The notes: generated by a model not told the origin, from the letters alone. DNA of 64,000 nt from Enterobacillus tribolii (GCF_003363015.1 NZ_QRAP01000001.1:915162-979161), one strand, 5' to 3'; positions 28,520-39,807 are shown, counted from the first letter of the stretch. A program made the numbers and translations.

Positions 28520-29710
28520 ATGAAAAAACTTTTCCTTCCCTTACTGTTTGGCGGCCTCGCCCTGTTTGCCGGCACATCACTTTGCCAGGCGCAGCCTGAC
28601 AGCGCGTCCGTACAACCGGACTGGAAACAAACCGAGCAACAGGCCAGTGGACAAACTGTCTATTTCAACGCCTGGGGCGGCAGCTTGCAGGTTAATGACT
28701 ATCTGTTGTGGGCGTCGCGCGAGGTTAAACAGCGCTACGGTATTACGCTCAAACAGGTGAAAGTGAACGACATCGCCGAAACCGTCAACCGCATCCGGGC
28801 GGAGAAAGCGGCGGGAAATACCCGTAACGGCAGCGCCGACCTGGTCTGGATCAACGGTGAAAACTTCGAGGCCATGAAACGTGACGGCCTGCTGTACGGA
28901 CCGTTTACCGAATCGTTGCCGGCCTGGCGCTGGGTGAATCAGAAACTGCCGGTGACGCAGGACTTCACCGTCCCGACCGAAGGCTACGAAGCGCCCTGGG
29001 GCGTCGGGCAATTGGTGTTTATTTACGATGCGAAAACGCTGCCGCATCCGCCCGCCGATTTCGCGGCGCTGCTGAACTACGCCAAAACGCATCCGGGGCG
29101 CATCGCCTACCCGCGCCCGCCGCAGTTCCACGGCGCCTCGTTCCTCAAGAGCGCGCTGCTGGCGCTGACCTCAGGGCTGCCGCTGGATCAGCCGGTAAAC
29201 CCGCAAACCTTCAGGCGTGATACGGCGCCGCTGTGGGCTTATCTGGACACCCTCCATCCCCATCTGTGGCGCAAAGGGAAAATCTTCCCCACCAGCGACG
29301 CCCAGATGATGCAGTTGTTCAACGATAACGTGCTGGATATGGCGATCACCTTTAATCCGGGCGTTGCCCCCGCCGCAATCGCCGCCGGCTCCCTGCCGCC
29401 CGACGCCAAAACTTACGCCCTGCGTCAGGGCGCGCTGACCAACGTGCATTTCCTGGCGATTCCGTTCAACGCCAAAGCCAAACCCGCCGCCATGGTAGTG
29501 ATTAACTTCCTGATGTCGCCGGAAGCGCAGGCACGCAAAGCCAGCGGCAAAATCTGGGGCGACCCGACGATTCTGGACCCCCATCTGCTCAATGCCAGGC
29601 AACAGGCCCTGTTCAGCAAAATTCAGCCGCTGTTCCCGGCACTTGCGGAGCCGCATCCCTCCTGGCAGGAAGCGCTGGAAGCCGAATGGCAGAAGCGTTA
29701 CGGTCGCTGA
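28520..29710 (+). CDS. ynjB: YnjB-like ABC transporter substrate-binding protein (orphan)
   Basis: A 396-residue periplasmic binding protein with signal peptide ([24 protein letters not shown]). It matches the YnjB family ([49 protein letters not shown]), which resembles thiamine/iron-type binding proteins. In E. coli ynjB is followed by the permease and ATPase genes ynjC and ynjD; here it is followed by a tRNA gene and no transporter partner is present in the window. I chose the ATG at 28520, which starts the signal peptide; an upstream in-frame ATG at 28409 would bury it. Confidence 0.88.
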   Translation: MKKLFLPLLFGGLALFAGTSLCQAQPDSASVQPDWKQTEQQASGQTVYFNAWGGSLQVNDYLLWASREVKQRYGITLKQVKVNDIAETVNRIRAEKAAGNTRNGSADLVWINGENFEAMKRDGLLYGPFTESLPAWRWVNQKLPVTQDFTVPTEGYEAPWGVGQLVFIYDAKTLPHPPADFAALLNYAKTHPGRIAYPRPPQFHGASFLKSALLALTSGLPLDQPVNPQTFRRDTAPLWAYLDTLHPHLWRKGKIFPTSDAQMMQLFNDNVLDMAITFNPGVAPAAIAAGSLPPDAKTYALRQGALTNVHFLAIPFNAKAKPAAMVVINFLMSPEAQARKASGKIWGDPTILDPHLLNARQQALFSKIQPLFPALAEPHPSWQEALEAEWQKRYGR

Positions 29711-29806
29711 AGCCCTGAGGGGGACTAAAAAAGCGGCAATTTGCGTACTATAAAACGTCAAATTGCTGCTTGTTTGGCTGAGCGGACCAATTTCCCGCAA
29801 AATGGG

Positions 29807-29836
29807 TTGACGTCATTTACCTTTTTCCCCTACATT
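29807..29836 (+). promoter_or_regulatory. Promoter of the first tRNA-Ser gene
   Basis: TTGACG (29807-29812) and TACATT (29831-29836), spacer 18 nt, followed by a GC-rich discriminator (ACGCGCC) of the kind seen at stringently controlled tRNA promoters. The mature tRNA starts at 29847. Confidence 0.7.
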
Positions 29837-29846
29837 ACGCGCCATT

Positions 29847-29936
29847 GGTGAGGTGTCCGAGTGGCTGAAGGAGCACGCCTGGAAAGTGTGTATACGCGAA
29901 AGCGTATCGAGGGTTCGAATCCCTCCCTCACCGCCA
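29847..29936 (+). tRNA. tRNA-Ser(GGA), copy 1
   Basis: A 90-nt class II tRNA with encoded CCA. The acceptor stem GGTGAGG pairs with CCTCACC, the anticodon loop CTGGAAA holds GGA (reads UCC/UCU), the long variable arm has a stem TACGC-GAAA-GCGTA, and the T arm contains GGTTCGAATCC. A 44-bp palindrome that acts as terminator begins directly after it. Confidence 0.97.
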
Positions 29937-29937
29937 T

Positions 29938-29981
29938 ATTTAAACAGAAAGCCCCGGTTAACCGGGGCTTTCTGTTTAAAT
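29938..29981. terminator. 44-bp perfect palindrome after tRNA-Ser copy 1
   Basis: Every base from 29938 to 29981 pairs with its mirror, centred on GGTTAACC, with the GC-rich core flanked by A and T tracts on both sides. It will act as an intrinsic terminator on either strand. A shorter relative of the same core follows the second tRNA. Confidence 0.9.
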
Positions 29982-30317
29982 CGCGCGAGACAAACGACCG
30001 AAACGTCCCGCGATTGTACCGTCACGCTACCGGCAGCACAGACTGCGGCGGTTACGGTATTCGCCCCGGCGCGGCAAGATGCGGGAAGCATGTTGCCGGT
30101 CGGTTCTTCACTGCTCGTTCACCCCGGTGCAACAGAGCGTTGTCATGACAATTTTTTGTTTTTCGGAACAAAATCTAATCTGCATCACAAAAATTCAACT
30201 GAGTTTGGTGTCAATTGCTACGTTGAGCCGACATTGCGTTAATCTTGACGCGTTGACGTTTTTGCTGATTACACCGGTACATGAGATTCATCACCGGCGA
30301 TAACAAGGGAGCGACAG
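29982..30317. other. Intergenic region between tRNA-Ser copy 1 and the small membrane gene
   Basis: About 336 bp with no ORF I can support. The second half is AT-rich, with TTGACG-type sequences near 30245-30260 that may promote the downstream gene. Short overlapping ORFs here only read through the tRNA and have no protein-like composition. Confidence 0.5.
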
Positions 30318-30707
30318 ATGGGTAAATTCACCCGAACGCTGAAACGCGCAGGCTATATCCCCCTGCATCTATTGATTGTGGCCGTGATTGCCTTTGCCTG
30401 GTGGCACCGGGCGCTGACGCCCGTATGCGTCGTTTTGCTGGTGCTGTACATGGCGGCTTTCGCCGGAATGCTGTGGTTTCAGCGCAACCCCTGCAACACG
30501 TCCTGCCTGCTGAGTGACTTTTTCGAAGACACCACCACGACTTACTATTTCGGCGCGGTGATGGCGGCCATTTATCTGCTGTCGCGCATCATCGAAAACA
30601 ACCTGATCCTTGCCGTTACCGCCGTCGTGGTATTAGCCGGCCCGGCCATCACTTCCCTGCTTAACCGCGAACGCCGCCGCACACCGGCTTCCTCTAAACA
30701 GCAGTAA
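30318..30707 (+). CDS. Small inner-membrane protein between two tRNA-Ser genes
   Basis: A 129-residue protein with about four hydrophobic helices (14-29, 33-53, 76-93, 97-116) and a basic, Ser/Thr-rich tail. A loop between helices 2 and 3 contains NPCNTSCLLSDFFED, with two cysteines. A good RBS (AAGGGAGC) precedes the ATG. I do not recognise a named family and assign no function. It stands alone as a transcription unit between two tRNA genes. Confidence 0.75.
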   Translation: MGKFTRTLKRAGYIPLHLLIVAVIAFAWWHRALTPVCVVLLVLYMAAFAGMLWFQRNPCNTSCLLSDFFEDTTTTYYFGAVMAAIYLLSRIIENNLILAVTAVVVLAGPAITSLLNRERRRTPASSKQQ

Positions 30708-30807
30708 CGTTCCTCATTGCCGGGAGCGTTCACCCGCTCCCGAAACCACCGGATCCACCCGCATCGTTCAATGCATAACCACCTAATTCACTTCAAAGAA
30801 ATTCTTC

Positions 30808-30836
30808 TTGACCGTTCCCCGTCGCCCCCCTATAGT
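30808..30836 (+). promoter_or_regulatory. Promoter of the second tRNA-Ser gene
   Basis: TTGACC (30808-30813), 17-nt spacer and TATAGT (30831-30836), close to sigma-70 consensus and followed by a GC-rich discriminator. The mature tRNA begins 40 nt after the -10 box. Confidence 0.8.
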
Positions 30837-30875
30837 AGCGTCCCGTTGCGGTACTGAGTGCGGCAACCACAATAT

Positions 30876-30965
30876 GGTGAGGTGTCCGAGTGGCTGAAGG
30901 AGCACGCCTGGAAAGTGTGTATACGTGAAAACGTATCGAGGGTTCGAATCCCTCCCTCACCGCCA
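30876..30965 (+). tRNA. tRNA-Ser(GGA), copy 2
   Basis: A 90-nt class II tRNA with encoded CCA and anticodon GGA. It differs from copy 1 only in the variable arm, where TACGC-GAAA-GCGTA has become TACGT-GAAA-ACGTA: a C-G pair changed to T-A on both sides, which keeps the stem paired. Followed by its own terminator. Confidence 0.97.
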
Positions 30966-30974
30966 TATTCTGAC

Positions 30975-31003
30975 AAAGAGCCCCGGTTAATCCGGGGCTT
31001 TTT
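30975..31003 (+). terminator. Terminator of tRNA-Ser copy 2
   Basis: Stem built on GCCCCGG / CCGGGGC with a TTAAT loop, extended by A-T pairs and followed by TTTTT. The core resembles the 44-bp palindrome after copy 1, so the tRNA and its terminator were probably duplicated together. Confidence 0.88.
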
Positions 31004-31120
31004 GCTATCCAACCGCCGCATTTCATTTCTTCTCTTTCTTATAACCAACTCATCTGGCGCCTGTTACCCGTCACCTGCTAGGGTATACGGATCAATCCCT
31101 TTCCCCCGAAGGAGCCGTAC

Positions 31121-31606
31121 ATGACCGCCGACGACGAACTGACACAGCTGGCGCAGGAAGAACGCACGCTGCAATTCGAATTCTTTAACGCGGAAACCGC
31201 CTGGGAGCTGGGTCAGCGCCTTAAGCTGGCCGCCGAAGCGCGCCGGGTTTCCGTCAGCATCGAAATCCGCCTGGCGGGGCAGACGCTGTTCTATTACGCC
31301 ATGCCCGGCACCACGCCCGACAACGCCGAATGGATCCGCCGCAAGCGCAACGTGGTCGAACGTTTTCGCCAAAGCTCTTACGCCATCGGCGTACGCCTGA
31401 AGCAGCGCCAGTCCACCCTGGAAGAACGCTACGGCCTGAGCCTGTTGGACTACGCCGCGCACGGCGGCTGTTTCCCGCTGATTCTGCGCAATACCGGCTG
31501 TGTAGGCACCATTACCGTTTCCGGCGCGCCGCAGTTGGAAGATCACCAGTTGGTGACCCGGACAATTGCGGACTTTCTCGGTCTTTCCGGCAATGAGCTG
31601 CACTAA
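31121..31606 (+). CDS. UPF0303 / HbpS-like (DUF336) protein
   Basis: A 161-residue protein of the UPF0303 family, related to the heme-degrading/HbpS-like fold (DUF336). Family blocks seen: ELGQRLKLAAEARRVSVSIEIRLAGQTLFYYAMPGT, WIRRKRNVVERF, GGCFPLILRNTGCVGTITVSG and DHQLVTRTIADFL. No biochemical role is established for this subgroup. AAGGAG lies 9 nt upstream of the ATG. Confidence 0.85.
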   Translation: MTADDELTQLAQEERTLQFEFFNAETAWELGQRLKLAAEARRVSVSIEIRLAGQTLFYYAMPGTTPDNAEWIRRKRNVVERFRQSSYAIGVRLKQRQSTLEERYGLSLLDYAAHGGCFPLILRNTGCVGTITVSGAPQLEDHQLVTRTIADFLGLSGNELH

Positions 31607-31835
31607 GCCCGGAAACTGATAATCTTGCTTTCCCCGACTCACGGGAAAGCGGCGTGTTTACTGATTTACCTTCCTCCCACCGGCGCCGGAAAAAAACTTT
31701 TCACGCCGGTGGCGTGCTATTGATATATATCTGGATCTCTCCTCATCATAGGGCGTATGGTAGCTATGTTTAAAGCGACGGACCCTCCCTGGCCCGCCTA
31801 TTCTTGTTTTTTTGAATGGTTGGTTTATTCGCATA

Positions 31836-33530
31836 ATGAAAGTGCATAAAACTAGCGGCATTCTGCCGTTCAGCGCGTTGATTGAAGCTTGCTGGAAAGA
31901 GCCTTATTCCTTTAGCCGTTTACTTCGTGATGCCATTTCCGGCATTACCGTGGGGATTATCGCTATCCCTCTCGCCATGGCGCTGGCCATCGGCAGCGGC
32001 GTTCCTCCGCAGTACGGCCTGTATACCGCCGCCATCGCCGGGATCGTCATTGCGCTGACCGGCGGCTCACGCTTCAGCGTGTCGGGGCCGACGGCCGCCT
32101 TCGTCGTTATCCTGTATCCCGTCTCCCAGCAGTTCGGTTTGTCCGGCCTGCTGCTGGCGACGATGATGTCCGGCGTGTTTTTGCTGCTGATGGGCGTGGC
32201 GCGTTTCGGCCGCCTGATCGAATACATTCCGCTTTCCGTTACGCTCGGCTTTACCTCCGGTATCGCCATCACCATCGCCACCATGCAGGTGAAGGACTTT
32301 TTCGGCCTGCATCTGGAACACGTGCCGGAAAGCTACCTGATGAAAGTCACCGCGCTGGCGCAGGCGTTGCCCTCTATCAGTTGGGGGGACACCCTGATCG
32401 GCGCAGTCACGCTGGCCGTGCTGGTTTTCTGGCCCCGGCTGGGTTTACGCATTCCCGGCCACCTGCCGGCGCTGCTGGCCGGCGTCGCGGTGATGGCGTT
32501 GCTGGGCCTGTTCGACATTCAGGTCGCCACCATCGGCTCCCGCTTCAGCTATATGCTGGCCGACGGCACGCAGGGCCAGGGCATTCCCCCGGTGCTGCCA
32601 CAGCTGATGCTGCCCTGGAAAGTTCCCGGCGCGGAGTCCGCCTCCCTGCCGTTAACCTGGGGTACGCTGACTGCCCTGATGCCCGCGGCTTTCTCCATGG
32701 CGATGCTGGGCGCGATTGAGTCGCTGCTGTGCGCGGTGGTGCTGGACGGCATGACCGGGAAAAAACATCACTCCAACGGAGAACTGATCGGCCAGGGGCT
32801 GGGCAACATCGTCGCGCCGTTCTTCGGCGGGATCACCGCAACCGCCGCCATCGCCCGCTCCGCCGCCAACGTGCGGGCCGGCGCGACCTCGCCGGTTTCC
32901 GCGGTGATTCACTCCCTGCTGGTGCTGCTGGCGCTGTTGGTGCTGGCCCCGTGGCTTTCCTGGCTGCCGCTGGCGGCGATGGCCGCCCTGCTGCTGCTGG
33001 TCGCCTGGAACATGAGCGAAGCCCATAAGGTGGTATATCTGCTGCGCCGGGCGCCGAAGGATGACATCATCGTTCTGCTGCTGTGTATGAGCCTGACGGT
33101 GCTGTTCGACATGGTGATTGCGATTACCGTGGGTATTGTGCTGGCATCGCTGCTGTTCATGCGCCGCATCGCCAGAATGACGCGCCTGAGCGAAATCAGC
33201 GCCGTTACCCAGCCGGACGTGCTGGCGCTGCGGGTGAACGGCCCGCTGTTTTTCGCCGCTGCCGAACGCATCTTCACCGAACTGCTGGAGCACGCCCAGG
33301 ATTACCGCACCATCGTTCTGCAATGGGACGCCGTGCCCGTACTGGATGCCGGCGGCCTGAACGCGTTCCTGCGCTTCGTCGAACACCTGCCGGAAGGCAA
33401 GCAGCTTATCGTCACCGACATTCCTTTCCAGCCGCTGAAAACGCTGGCCCGCGCCCGCGTCACGCCGCAACCGGGGCGGCTGACCTTCTGCTCCACGCTG
33501 CCGGATGCACAGCAGTTGCTGGACGAATAA
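31836..33530 (+). CDS. dauA: C4-dicarboxylate transporter DauA (SLC26/SulP family)
   Basis: A 564-residue SLC26/SulP transporter with 14 expected membrane segments and a C-terminal cytoplasmic STAS domain (about 435-560, containing [21 protein letters not shown]). E. coli DauA takes up succinate and other C4-dicarboxylates at acidic pH. The sulfate-transporter-like signature [21 protein letters not shown] is present. I chose the ATG at 31836, which aligns with the E. coli N-terminus; 31812 is an alternative and neither has a strong RBS. In E. coli dauA lies between prs and ychH; here it lies beside kdsA. Confidence 0.93.
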   Translation: MKVHKTSGILPFSALIEACWKEPYSFSRLLRDAISGITVGIIAIPLAMALAIGSGVPPQYGLYTAAIAGIVIALTGGSRFSVSGPTAAFVVILYPVSQQFGLSGLLLATMMSGVFLLLMGVARFGRLIEYIPLSVTLGFTSGIAITIATMQVKDFFGLHLEHVPESYLMKVTALAQALPSISWGDTLIGAVTLAVLVFWPRLGLRIPGHLPALLAGVAVMALLGLFDIQVATIGSRFSYMLADGTQGQGIPPVLPQLMLPWKVPGAESASLPLTWGTLTALMPAAFSMAMLGAIESLLCAVVLDGMTGKKHHSNGELIGQGLGNIVAPFFGGITATAAIARSAANVRAGATSPVSAVIHSLLVLLALLVLAPWLSWLPLAAMAALLLLVAWNMSEAHKVVYLLRRAPKDDIIVLLLCMSLTVLFDMVIAITVGIVLASLLFMRRIARMTRLSEISAVTQPDVLALRVNGPLFFAAAERIFTELLEHAQDYRTIVLQWDAVPVLDAGGLNAFLRFVEHLPEGKQLIVTDIPFQPLKTLARARVTPQPGRLTFCSTLPDAQQLLDE

Positions 33531-33532
33531 CG

Positions 33533-33566
33533 AAAAAAGGCACATCCCTGCGGACGTGCCTTTTTT
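33533..33566. terminator. Bidirectional terminator between dauA and kdsA
   Basis: An 11-bp stem with A6 on one side and T6 on the other (33533-33543 with 33556-33566) serves the convergent dauA and kdsA transcripts. Confidence 0.92.
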
Positions 33567-33582
33567 ACTGACTGAATCGCGC

Positions 33583-34446
<864 letters not shown>

Positions 34447-34489
34447 TCAGTTGTACAGATTATAAATAAGGTAAATTTCAGTGCTGCCG

Positions 34490-35299
34490 TCAATGCAACA
34501 CCACATGTTTCTGCTCTATCGAATGAATCTGCACCTTAATCACTTCGGAAACCGGGTCTTCCGGGCAGTGCTCGATAAAATAATTCAGATCCGATAATGC
34601 CACGTGGTTGCAGTCGAGATGGGCGTAAATCAGCCCGCGATCGCGGATCTCGTAGGGGTCGCTGGGGTCGAAAGCCAGCAGCACCTCGCTGGTGCGCAGC
34701 GCCAGCTCCATCTGCTTTTCCTCCATCAGCGCGGCCTTGAGCGTGCTGAGCATTTTGCGCACCACGCCGACGTTTTCCGCTTCCTCGAAGTCATTATCTT
34801 CCAGCATCATCGACTGGCCCAGATTGCCCTTCAGCCACACGTCCAGCATATGTTCGTTCAGCGTTTCGCCGTTCAGGGGATTGATGAGCCACATCGCATC
34901 ATCAAGCCAGTCGGCGCGCATGATCAGTTGGGTCGGGAAAATGACGGGATAAAGCGGAATATCCAGCGCCTGCGCAATATGCAGGAAAATGATCCCCAGA
35001 GAAACCGGCGTACCCTGACGGGTATTGAGCACTTTATCCAGCCACAGGGTGTCGGAAAGGCGGTAAACGCCGTTGGCGCCGCCGAATCCCCACTGGGTGA
35101 AAAACAACGTAATCAGTTGCTCCAGTTGCTGATCGTGATCCAACGAAGTATCTATGCTTTCCCTCGCCTGCGTGACTAACTGCTGTAACCCCTGGCGCAC
35201 CGGCCCGGAGGCGAAATCACGGCGAATAGTCTGTGAAATCAAGATAACCCCTTCGCTGAGCGGAAAGTGGTCAAATTCAAAATCAGCGATGCTATTCAT
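34490..35299 (-). CDS. sirB1: SirB1 family protein (transglutaminase-like/TPR)
   Basis: A 269-residue protein of the SirB1 family: an N-terminal transglutaminase-like domain (GTPVSLGIIFLHIAQALDIPLYPVIFPTQ) without an obvious active-site cysteine, then a TPR-like C-terminus (ALRTSEVLLAFDPSDPYEIRDRGLIYAHL). The function is not well established. The ATG overlaps the sirB2 stop by 4 nt, so the two are translationally coupled. Confidence 0.92.
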   Translation of the reverse strand: MNSIADFEFDHFPLSEGVILISQTIRRDFASGPVRQGLQQLVTQARESIDTSLDHDQQLEQLITLFFTQWGFGGANGVYRLSDTLWLDKVLNTRQGTPVSLGIIFLHIAQALDIPLYPVIFPTQLIMRADWLDDAMWLINPLNGETLNEHMLDVWLKGNLGQSMMLEDNDFEEAENVGVVRKMLSTLKAALMEEKQMELALRTSEVLLAFDPSDPYEIRDRGLIYAHLDCNHVALSDLNYFIEHCPEDPVSEVIKVQIHSIEQKHVVLH

Positions 35300-35694
35300 A
35301 CATATCCCATCAGCAACGGCATTTTCGTCATTGCCAGTTTAATGATTAAGTACAGGCTGCCTAACGCGGCGATAAATGCCACGCTCCGGATCTTCCAGCC
35401 GCGCGGGCGGCGACTCAGGGCAACGTACCCGAACAAAATGTACATCACCACGCCGACCAGTTTTTCCGTCAGCCAGGTTCCCTGCGGGCTAAAAGGATAA
35501 AACCGGGTGATGAAGATCAATACAATTCCGCTGATAAACAATACCGTATCGTTCAGATGCGGTGCAATCTTAACCCAGCGTCGCTCCATCATAGCCGAAT
35601 TGCGCCATTTCCAGAAGAAACGGAGCACAAACAGCGCGATGCTGATTGCTACTGTCAACAGATGTAAATGCTTGGTCCAGATGTATGCCGCCAT
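35296..35694 (-). CDS. sirB2: SirB2 family membrane protein
   Basis: A 132-residue inner-membrane protein with four hydrophobic helices and the family N-terminus (IWTKHLHLLTVAISIALFVLRFFWK). It has the conserved LFISGIVLIF and RPRGWK blocks. Role uncertain (named after SirB of Salmonella). Coupled by a 4-nt overlap to sirB1 and 28 nt after prmC. Confidence 0.92.
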   Translation of the reverse strand: MAAYIWTKHLHLLTVAISIALFVLRFFWKWRNSAMMERRWVKIAPHLNDTVLFISGIVLIFITRFYPFSPQGTWLTEKLVGVVMYILFGYVALSRRPRGWKIRSVAFIAALGSLYLIIKLAMTKMPLLMGYV

Positions 35695-35722
35695 GAATGT
35701 TCCCGTTATTAACCTTAAGGCG

Positions 35723-36577
35723 TCATGCCCGTGAACCGCTTCCTGCTGGCGCCCAACAGGCGAATGAAACGCGCTCGTTGCCGCCGTAATCCCGCAGCGT
35801 CGTCGCCGCGCTGAAACCGCGTTGCGTCAGGCATGCCCGCACGGCCTCACCCTGTTGCCAACCGTGTTCCAGCAGCAGCCAGCCGCCGGGCAACAGGTAG
35901 TCCGGCGCATCGTCAACGATGCGTATGATGTCCGCCATGCCCTGCTGCCCCGCCACCAGCGCGCTGGCCGGTTCGAAACGTACGTCGCCCTGCGACAAAT
36001 GCGGGTCGTCCGCGTCAATGTAAGGAGGATTGCTGGCGATCAGGGCAAAACGCTGTCCGGACAACTGACTGAACCAATCGCTTTGCATAAAGGTGATGTT
36101 GGCGATGCCCAGACGCGTGGCATTACCCTGAGCCAACGCGACGGCCTGCGCCGAGAAGTCCACGCCGGTCACCCGGCAGTCCGGGCGCTCGTGCGCCAGC
36201 GCCAGCGCGATAGCGCCGGTACCGGTGCCGAGATCCAACACGTCGGCACCGTGCTCCGGCAGCAACATCAGCGCTTTCTCTACCAGACACTCGGTGTCCG
36301 GACGGGGGATCAGCGTGGCGGGAGACACCGCCAGCGGCAGCGACCAAAATTCCCGTTCGCCGATCAGGTACGCCACCGGTTCACCGCGTTCACGCCGCGC
36401 CAGCAGCGTCTCCAATTGCGCCAGTTCCTGCGCGTTCAGCGCTGTTTCGCCAAAGGCGATCAGGTAGGTGCGGGCTTTCCCGGTGACGAACCCCAACAGG
36501 ATCTCCGCATCGCGCCGCGGGCTTTCCCCCTGCGCCAATCGCTGCGCCGCTTCGCTCAACCACCGGTCGTAGCGCAT
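35723..36577 (-). CDS. prmC: Peptide chain release factor N5-glutamine methyltransferase PrmC
   Basis: A 284-residue SAM-dependent methyltransferase that methylates the GGQ glutamine of release factors RF1 and RF2. SAM motif VLDLGTGTGAIALAL is near residues 114-128 and the catalytic NPPY is in IASNPPYID (about 182-190). The ATG shares one base with the prfA stop (TAATG), so enzyme and substrate are translationally coupled. Confidence 0.96.
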   Translation of the reverse strand: MRYDRWLSEAAQRLAQGESPRRDAEILLGFVTGKARTYLIAFGETALNAQELAQLETLLARRERGEPVAYLIGEREFWSLPLAVSPATLIPRPDTECLVEKALMLLPEHGADVLDLGTGTGAIALALAHERPDCRVTGVDFSAQAVALAQGNATRLGIANITFMQSDWFSQLSGQRFALIASNPPYIDADDPHLSQGDVRFEPASALVAGQQGMADIIRIVDDAPDYLLPGGWLLLEHGWQQGEAVRACLTQRGFSAATTLRDYGGNERVSFACWAPAGSGSRA

Positions 36578-37659
36578 TAATCCTGCTCGGACAGTGCGGC
36601 CAACTGATCGGCCTGGTATTCCTGCACGATCGGCTCAATCAGCGCATCGAGTTTGCCTTCCATCACTTCGTCGAGGCGGTACAGCGTCAGGTTGATGCGG
36701 TGATCGGTCACCCTTCCCTGCGGGAAGTTGTAAGTGCGGATGCGGTCGGAACGATCGCCGCTGCCCAGCAGGTTGCGCCGGGTTGACGCCTCCTCCTGCT
36801 GACGTTTGGCCATCTCCGCCGCGCGAATACGCGAGCCGAGCACCGCCAGCGCCTTGGCTTTGTTTTTGTGCTGGGAGCGTTCGTCCTGGCACTCCACCAC
36901 GATGCCGGTCGGCAGGTGGGTAATACGAATGGCGGAGTCGGTGGTGTTAACGTGCTGACCGCCCGCCCCGGAGGAACGGAACGTATCAATACGCAAATCG
37001 GCCGGGTTGATCTCCGGCAGTTCCGCTTCCGGCACTACCGGCAGGATCGCCACGGTACAGGCCGAGGTATGAATCCGCCCCTGGGATTCGGTTTCCGGTA
37101 CGCGCTGCACGCGATGCCCGCCGGATTCAAACTTCAGACGCCCGTAAGCGCCATCGCCGGTAATCTGGGCGATGACTTCTTTATAGCCGCCGTGTTCCCC
37201 GTCATTGGCGCTCATGATCTCAACCCGCCAGCGACGGGCTTCCGCATAGCGGCTGTACATACGAAACAGATCGCCGGCGAACAGCGCGGCCTCATCGCCG
37301 CCGGTTCCCGCGCGCACTTCCAGGTAACAGCTGCGCTCATCGTCCGGATCTTTCGGCAGCAGCAACACCTGAAGCTGCTGCTCCAGATCGTCGATCCGCG
37401 CCTTGGCGTCCTTTATCTCTTCCTGCGCCATATCGCGCATTTCCGGATCGCTTAACAGCTGTTCGGCCGTCTCCAGATCCTCCTGCACCTGTCGCCAGTC
37501 CTGAAAACAACGGGTCACGTCGGTGAGCTGGGCATACTCCCGTGACAATGCGCGAAAGCGGTCCTGATCGGCGATCACGCCCGCATCACCCAGCAGCGCC
37601 TGCAATTCTTCGTGACGCTCTTGCAAGGCTTCCAGTTTAGCAACAATAGAAGGCTTCAT
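36577..37659 (-). CDS. prfA: Peptide chain release factor 1
   Basis: A 360-residue RF1 that reads UAA and UAG. The GGQ tripeptide ([10 protein letters not shown], about 233-235) drives peptidyl-tRNA hydrolysis, and the codon-recognition PxT motif is PET in [10 protein letters not shown], as in RF1. It is preceded by hemA with a 40-nt gap, the usual hemA-prfA-prmC operon. Confidence 0.97.
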   Translation of the reverse strand: MKPSIVAKLEALQERHEELQALLGDAGVIADQDRFRALSREYAQLTDVTRCFQDWRQVQEDLETAEQLLSDPEMRDMAQEEIKDAKARIDDLEQQLQVLLLPKDPDDERSCYLEVRAGTGGDEAALFAGDLFRMYSRYAEARRWRVEIMSANDGEHGGYKEVIAQITGDGAYGRLKFESGGHRVQRVPETESQGRIHTSACTVAILPVVPEAELPEINPADLRIDTFRSSGAGGQHVNTTDSAIRITHLPTGIVVECQDERSQHKNKAKALAVLGSRIRAAEMAKRQQEEASTRRNLLGSGDRSDRIRTYNFPQGRVTDHRINLTLYRLDEVMEGKLDALIEPIVQEYQADQLAALSEQD

Positions 37660-37699
37660 TCGTGGCTATATACCTGTCAAATAAATGAAAGAAGGGTAA

Positions 37700-38962
37700 C
37701 TAATTATGGTCCAGACCCAGGCTGTCGCGCAGCAATTGCAGCCGTTCGGCGTCGCCGCTGCTGGCGGCCTGCTGGAGGGATTTGGTCGGCGCGTGAATCA
37801 GCCGGTTAGTCAGACGGTGCGCCAGTTCGTGGATCACGCTTTCGACGTCGGCACCCTGCTTAATGGCCGCCAACGCACGGGCTTCCATCTCGCTGCGCAC
37901 CTGATCGGCCTGAGCGCGGTAATCGCGGATGGTTTCCACCGCTCCCTGCGCGCGCAGCCAGGCCATAAAGTTGGCGCTTTCCTGCTCCACGATATGCTCC
38001 GCCTGCACCGCCGCCGCCTGGCGCTGCGCCAGGTTGCTCTGGATGATGGAGTGCAAATCGTCCACGCTGTAAAGGTAGGCGTTGGAAAGCTTGCCGACTT
38101 CCGGCTCGATATCACGCGGTACGGCAATGTCGACGAACAACATCGGCTGATTGCGGCGCGCCTTCAGCGCGCGCTCCACCATGCCTTTGCCGATGATCGG
38201 CAGCGGGCTGGCGGTGGAACTGATGATGATATCCGCGTCGGCCAGGCGTTCTTCGATCTCCGGCAGGGTGATCACCTCCGCTCCGACCTCCGCGGCCAGC
38301 GTTTGGGCGCGCTCGCGGGTACGGTTGGCAATCATCATATGACGCACCCGGTGCTCGCGCAGATGGCGCGCCACCAGTTCGATGGTTTCGCCGGCGCCCA
38401 CCAGCAGCACGTTGACCTGAGAAAGCGATTCAAAAATCTGGCGCGCCAGCGTACAGGCGGCGAACGCCACGGAAACGGCGCTGGCGCCGATGTCGGTTTC
38501 GGTACGCACCCGCTTGGCGACGGAGAAGGATTTTTGGAACAGGCGCTCCAGCTCCGGGGAAAGCGACTGCCCGTGCTGGGATTCGGAAAACGCCTTTTTA
38601 ACCTGCCCCAGAATCTGCGGCTCGCCCAGCACCAGCGAGTCCAGCCCGCTGGCGACGCGCATCAGATGGCTGACCGCTTCGTTGTCCTGGTGCCAGTAAA
38701 GGCTCTTGCGCACCTCTTCGGCAGAAAGCTGATGATAATCGCATAACCAGTGAATCAGTTGCTCACGCAGATCCTCCCGCTGCTCCACGCTGAGGTAGAG
38801 TTCGGTTCGGTTACAGGTCGACAAAACCACGCCAGCCTGCACCAGCGGCTGCTGGAGTAAACTCTCAATAGCCAGGTTCAGCGTTTCGGGTGAAAACGTC
38901 ACACGTTCGCGTAACGCAACCGGTGCGGTTTTGTGATTGATTCCAAGTGCAAGCAGACTCAT
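37700..38962 (-). CDS. hemA: Glutamyl-tRNA reductase
   Basis: A 420-residue enzyme for the first committed step of C5-pathway tetrapyrrole synthesis, reducing glutamyl-tRNA to glutamate-1-semialdehyde with NADPH. The catalytic nucleophile is C50 in [10 protein letters not shown]. The NADPH motif is [17 protein letters not shown]. In enteric bacteria heme controls HemA stability through its N-terminal segment; here that segment ([14 protein letters not shown]) is conserved. Divergent from lolB. Confidence 0.97.
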   Translation of the reverse strand: MSLLALGINHKTAPVALRERVTFSPETLNLAIESLLQQPLVQAGVVLSTCNRTELYLSVEQREDLREQLIHWLCDYHQLSAEEVRKSLYWHQDNEAVSHLMRVASGLDSLVLGEPQILGQVKKAFSESQHGQSLSPELERLFQKSFSVAKRVRTETDIGASAVSVAFAACTLARQIFESLSQVNVLLVGAGETIELVARHLREHRVRHMMIANRTRERAQTLAAEVGAEVITLPEIEERLADADIIISSTASPLPIIGKGMVERALKARRNQPMLFVDIAVPRDIEPEVGKLSNAYLYSVDDLHSIIQSNLAQRQAAAVQAEHIVEQESANFMAWLRAQGAVETIRDYRAQADQVRSEMEARALAAIKQGADVESVIHELAHRLTNRLIHAPTKSLQQAASSGDAERLQLLRDSLGLDHN

Positions 38963-39186
38963 GACATTTCGTCGGATAATACAGCTTATTGTTATGGATT
39001 ATTATTAAGGGCATTCTACTTGATGAACGGGATCAATAAAAGCGGCGCCGCGCCGCCGGGCGTGCGCCTGCGCACGAATCCGCGGCTGTGCCCTTCGCTA
39101 TTTCGGGTTATTGACATTGACGCTATCAACAAAGACCGTTAGCGTTTTGAATATTCTTTACTGCAACAAACGGAACATACTCTCTG

Positions 39187-39807
39187 ATGCGCAAGGTAAA
39201 TTTTCTGAGATTACTGCCGCTTAGCTGTGTTTTACTGGCAGCATGTACGACCAACGCTCCGCGTACCTCCACCGGCAGCGCCACCTCTCCGCAGTGGCAG
39301 TCCCACGAAGCGCAGGTGAAAAAGATTGAGCAGTATCAGACCCGCGGCGCTTTCGCCTATATCTCTGATAGGCAAAAAGTCTATGCGCGTTTCTTTTGGC
39401 AGCAATCCACCCCCGAACGTTACCGCCTGCTGCTGACCAACCCGCTCGGCAGCACCGTTATGGAGCTGAACGCCCAACCCGGCGTGGTGCAACTGACGGA
39501 CAATAACGGCAAGCGCTACGTCAGCGATAACGCGGAGACGATGATTCAAAAACTGACCGACATGACGATTCCGCTGGACAGCCTGCGCCAGTGGATCCTC
39601 GGACTGCCCGGCGACGCTACCGACATTACCCTTGACGCCCAGCACCGCCTGAAAAGCCTGAACTACACCCGCGGCGGCGTCACCTGGAAAGTGGAATACC
39701 TGAACTACAATACTGACGTACAGCCTGCGCTGCCTTCACAATTGGAGCTGACGCAGGGCGAACAGCGCATCAAGCTCAAAATGGATAACTGGACGCTGCA
39801 ACCATGA
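39187..39807 (+). CDS. lolB: Outer-membrane lipoprotein LolB
   Basis: A 206-residue lipoprotein that receives lipoproteins from LolA and inserts them in the outer membrane. Signal peptide with lipobox VLLAAC, acylated Cys at residue 20, followed by Thr, so it is itself outer-membrane sorted. The mature part has the LolB pattern ([37 protein letters not shown]). Its stop overlaps the first ispE ATG as ATGATG. Confidence 0.96.
   Translation: MRKVNFLRLLPLSCVLLAACTTNAPRTSTGSATSPQWQSHEAQVKKIEQYQTRGAFAYISDRQKVYARFFWQQSTPERYRLLLTNPLGSTVMELNAQPGVVQLTDNNGKRYVSDNAETMIQKLTDMTIPLDSLRQWILGLPGDATDITLDAQHRLKSLNYTRGGVTWKVEYLNYNTDVQPALPSQLELTQGEQRIKLKMDNWTLQP

Noticed and set aside
37706-38746. 346-codon ORF antisense to hemA
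   Set aside because: Opposite conserved hemA, with no RBS and no recognisable domain.
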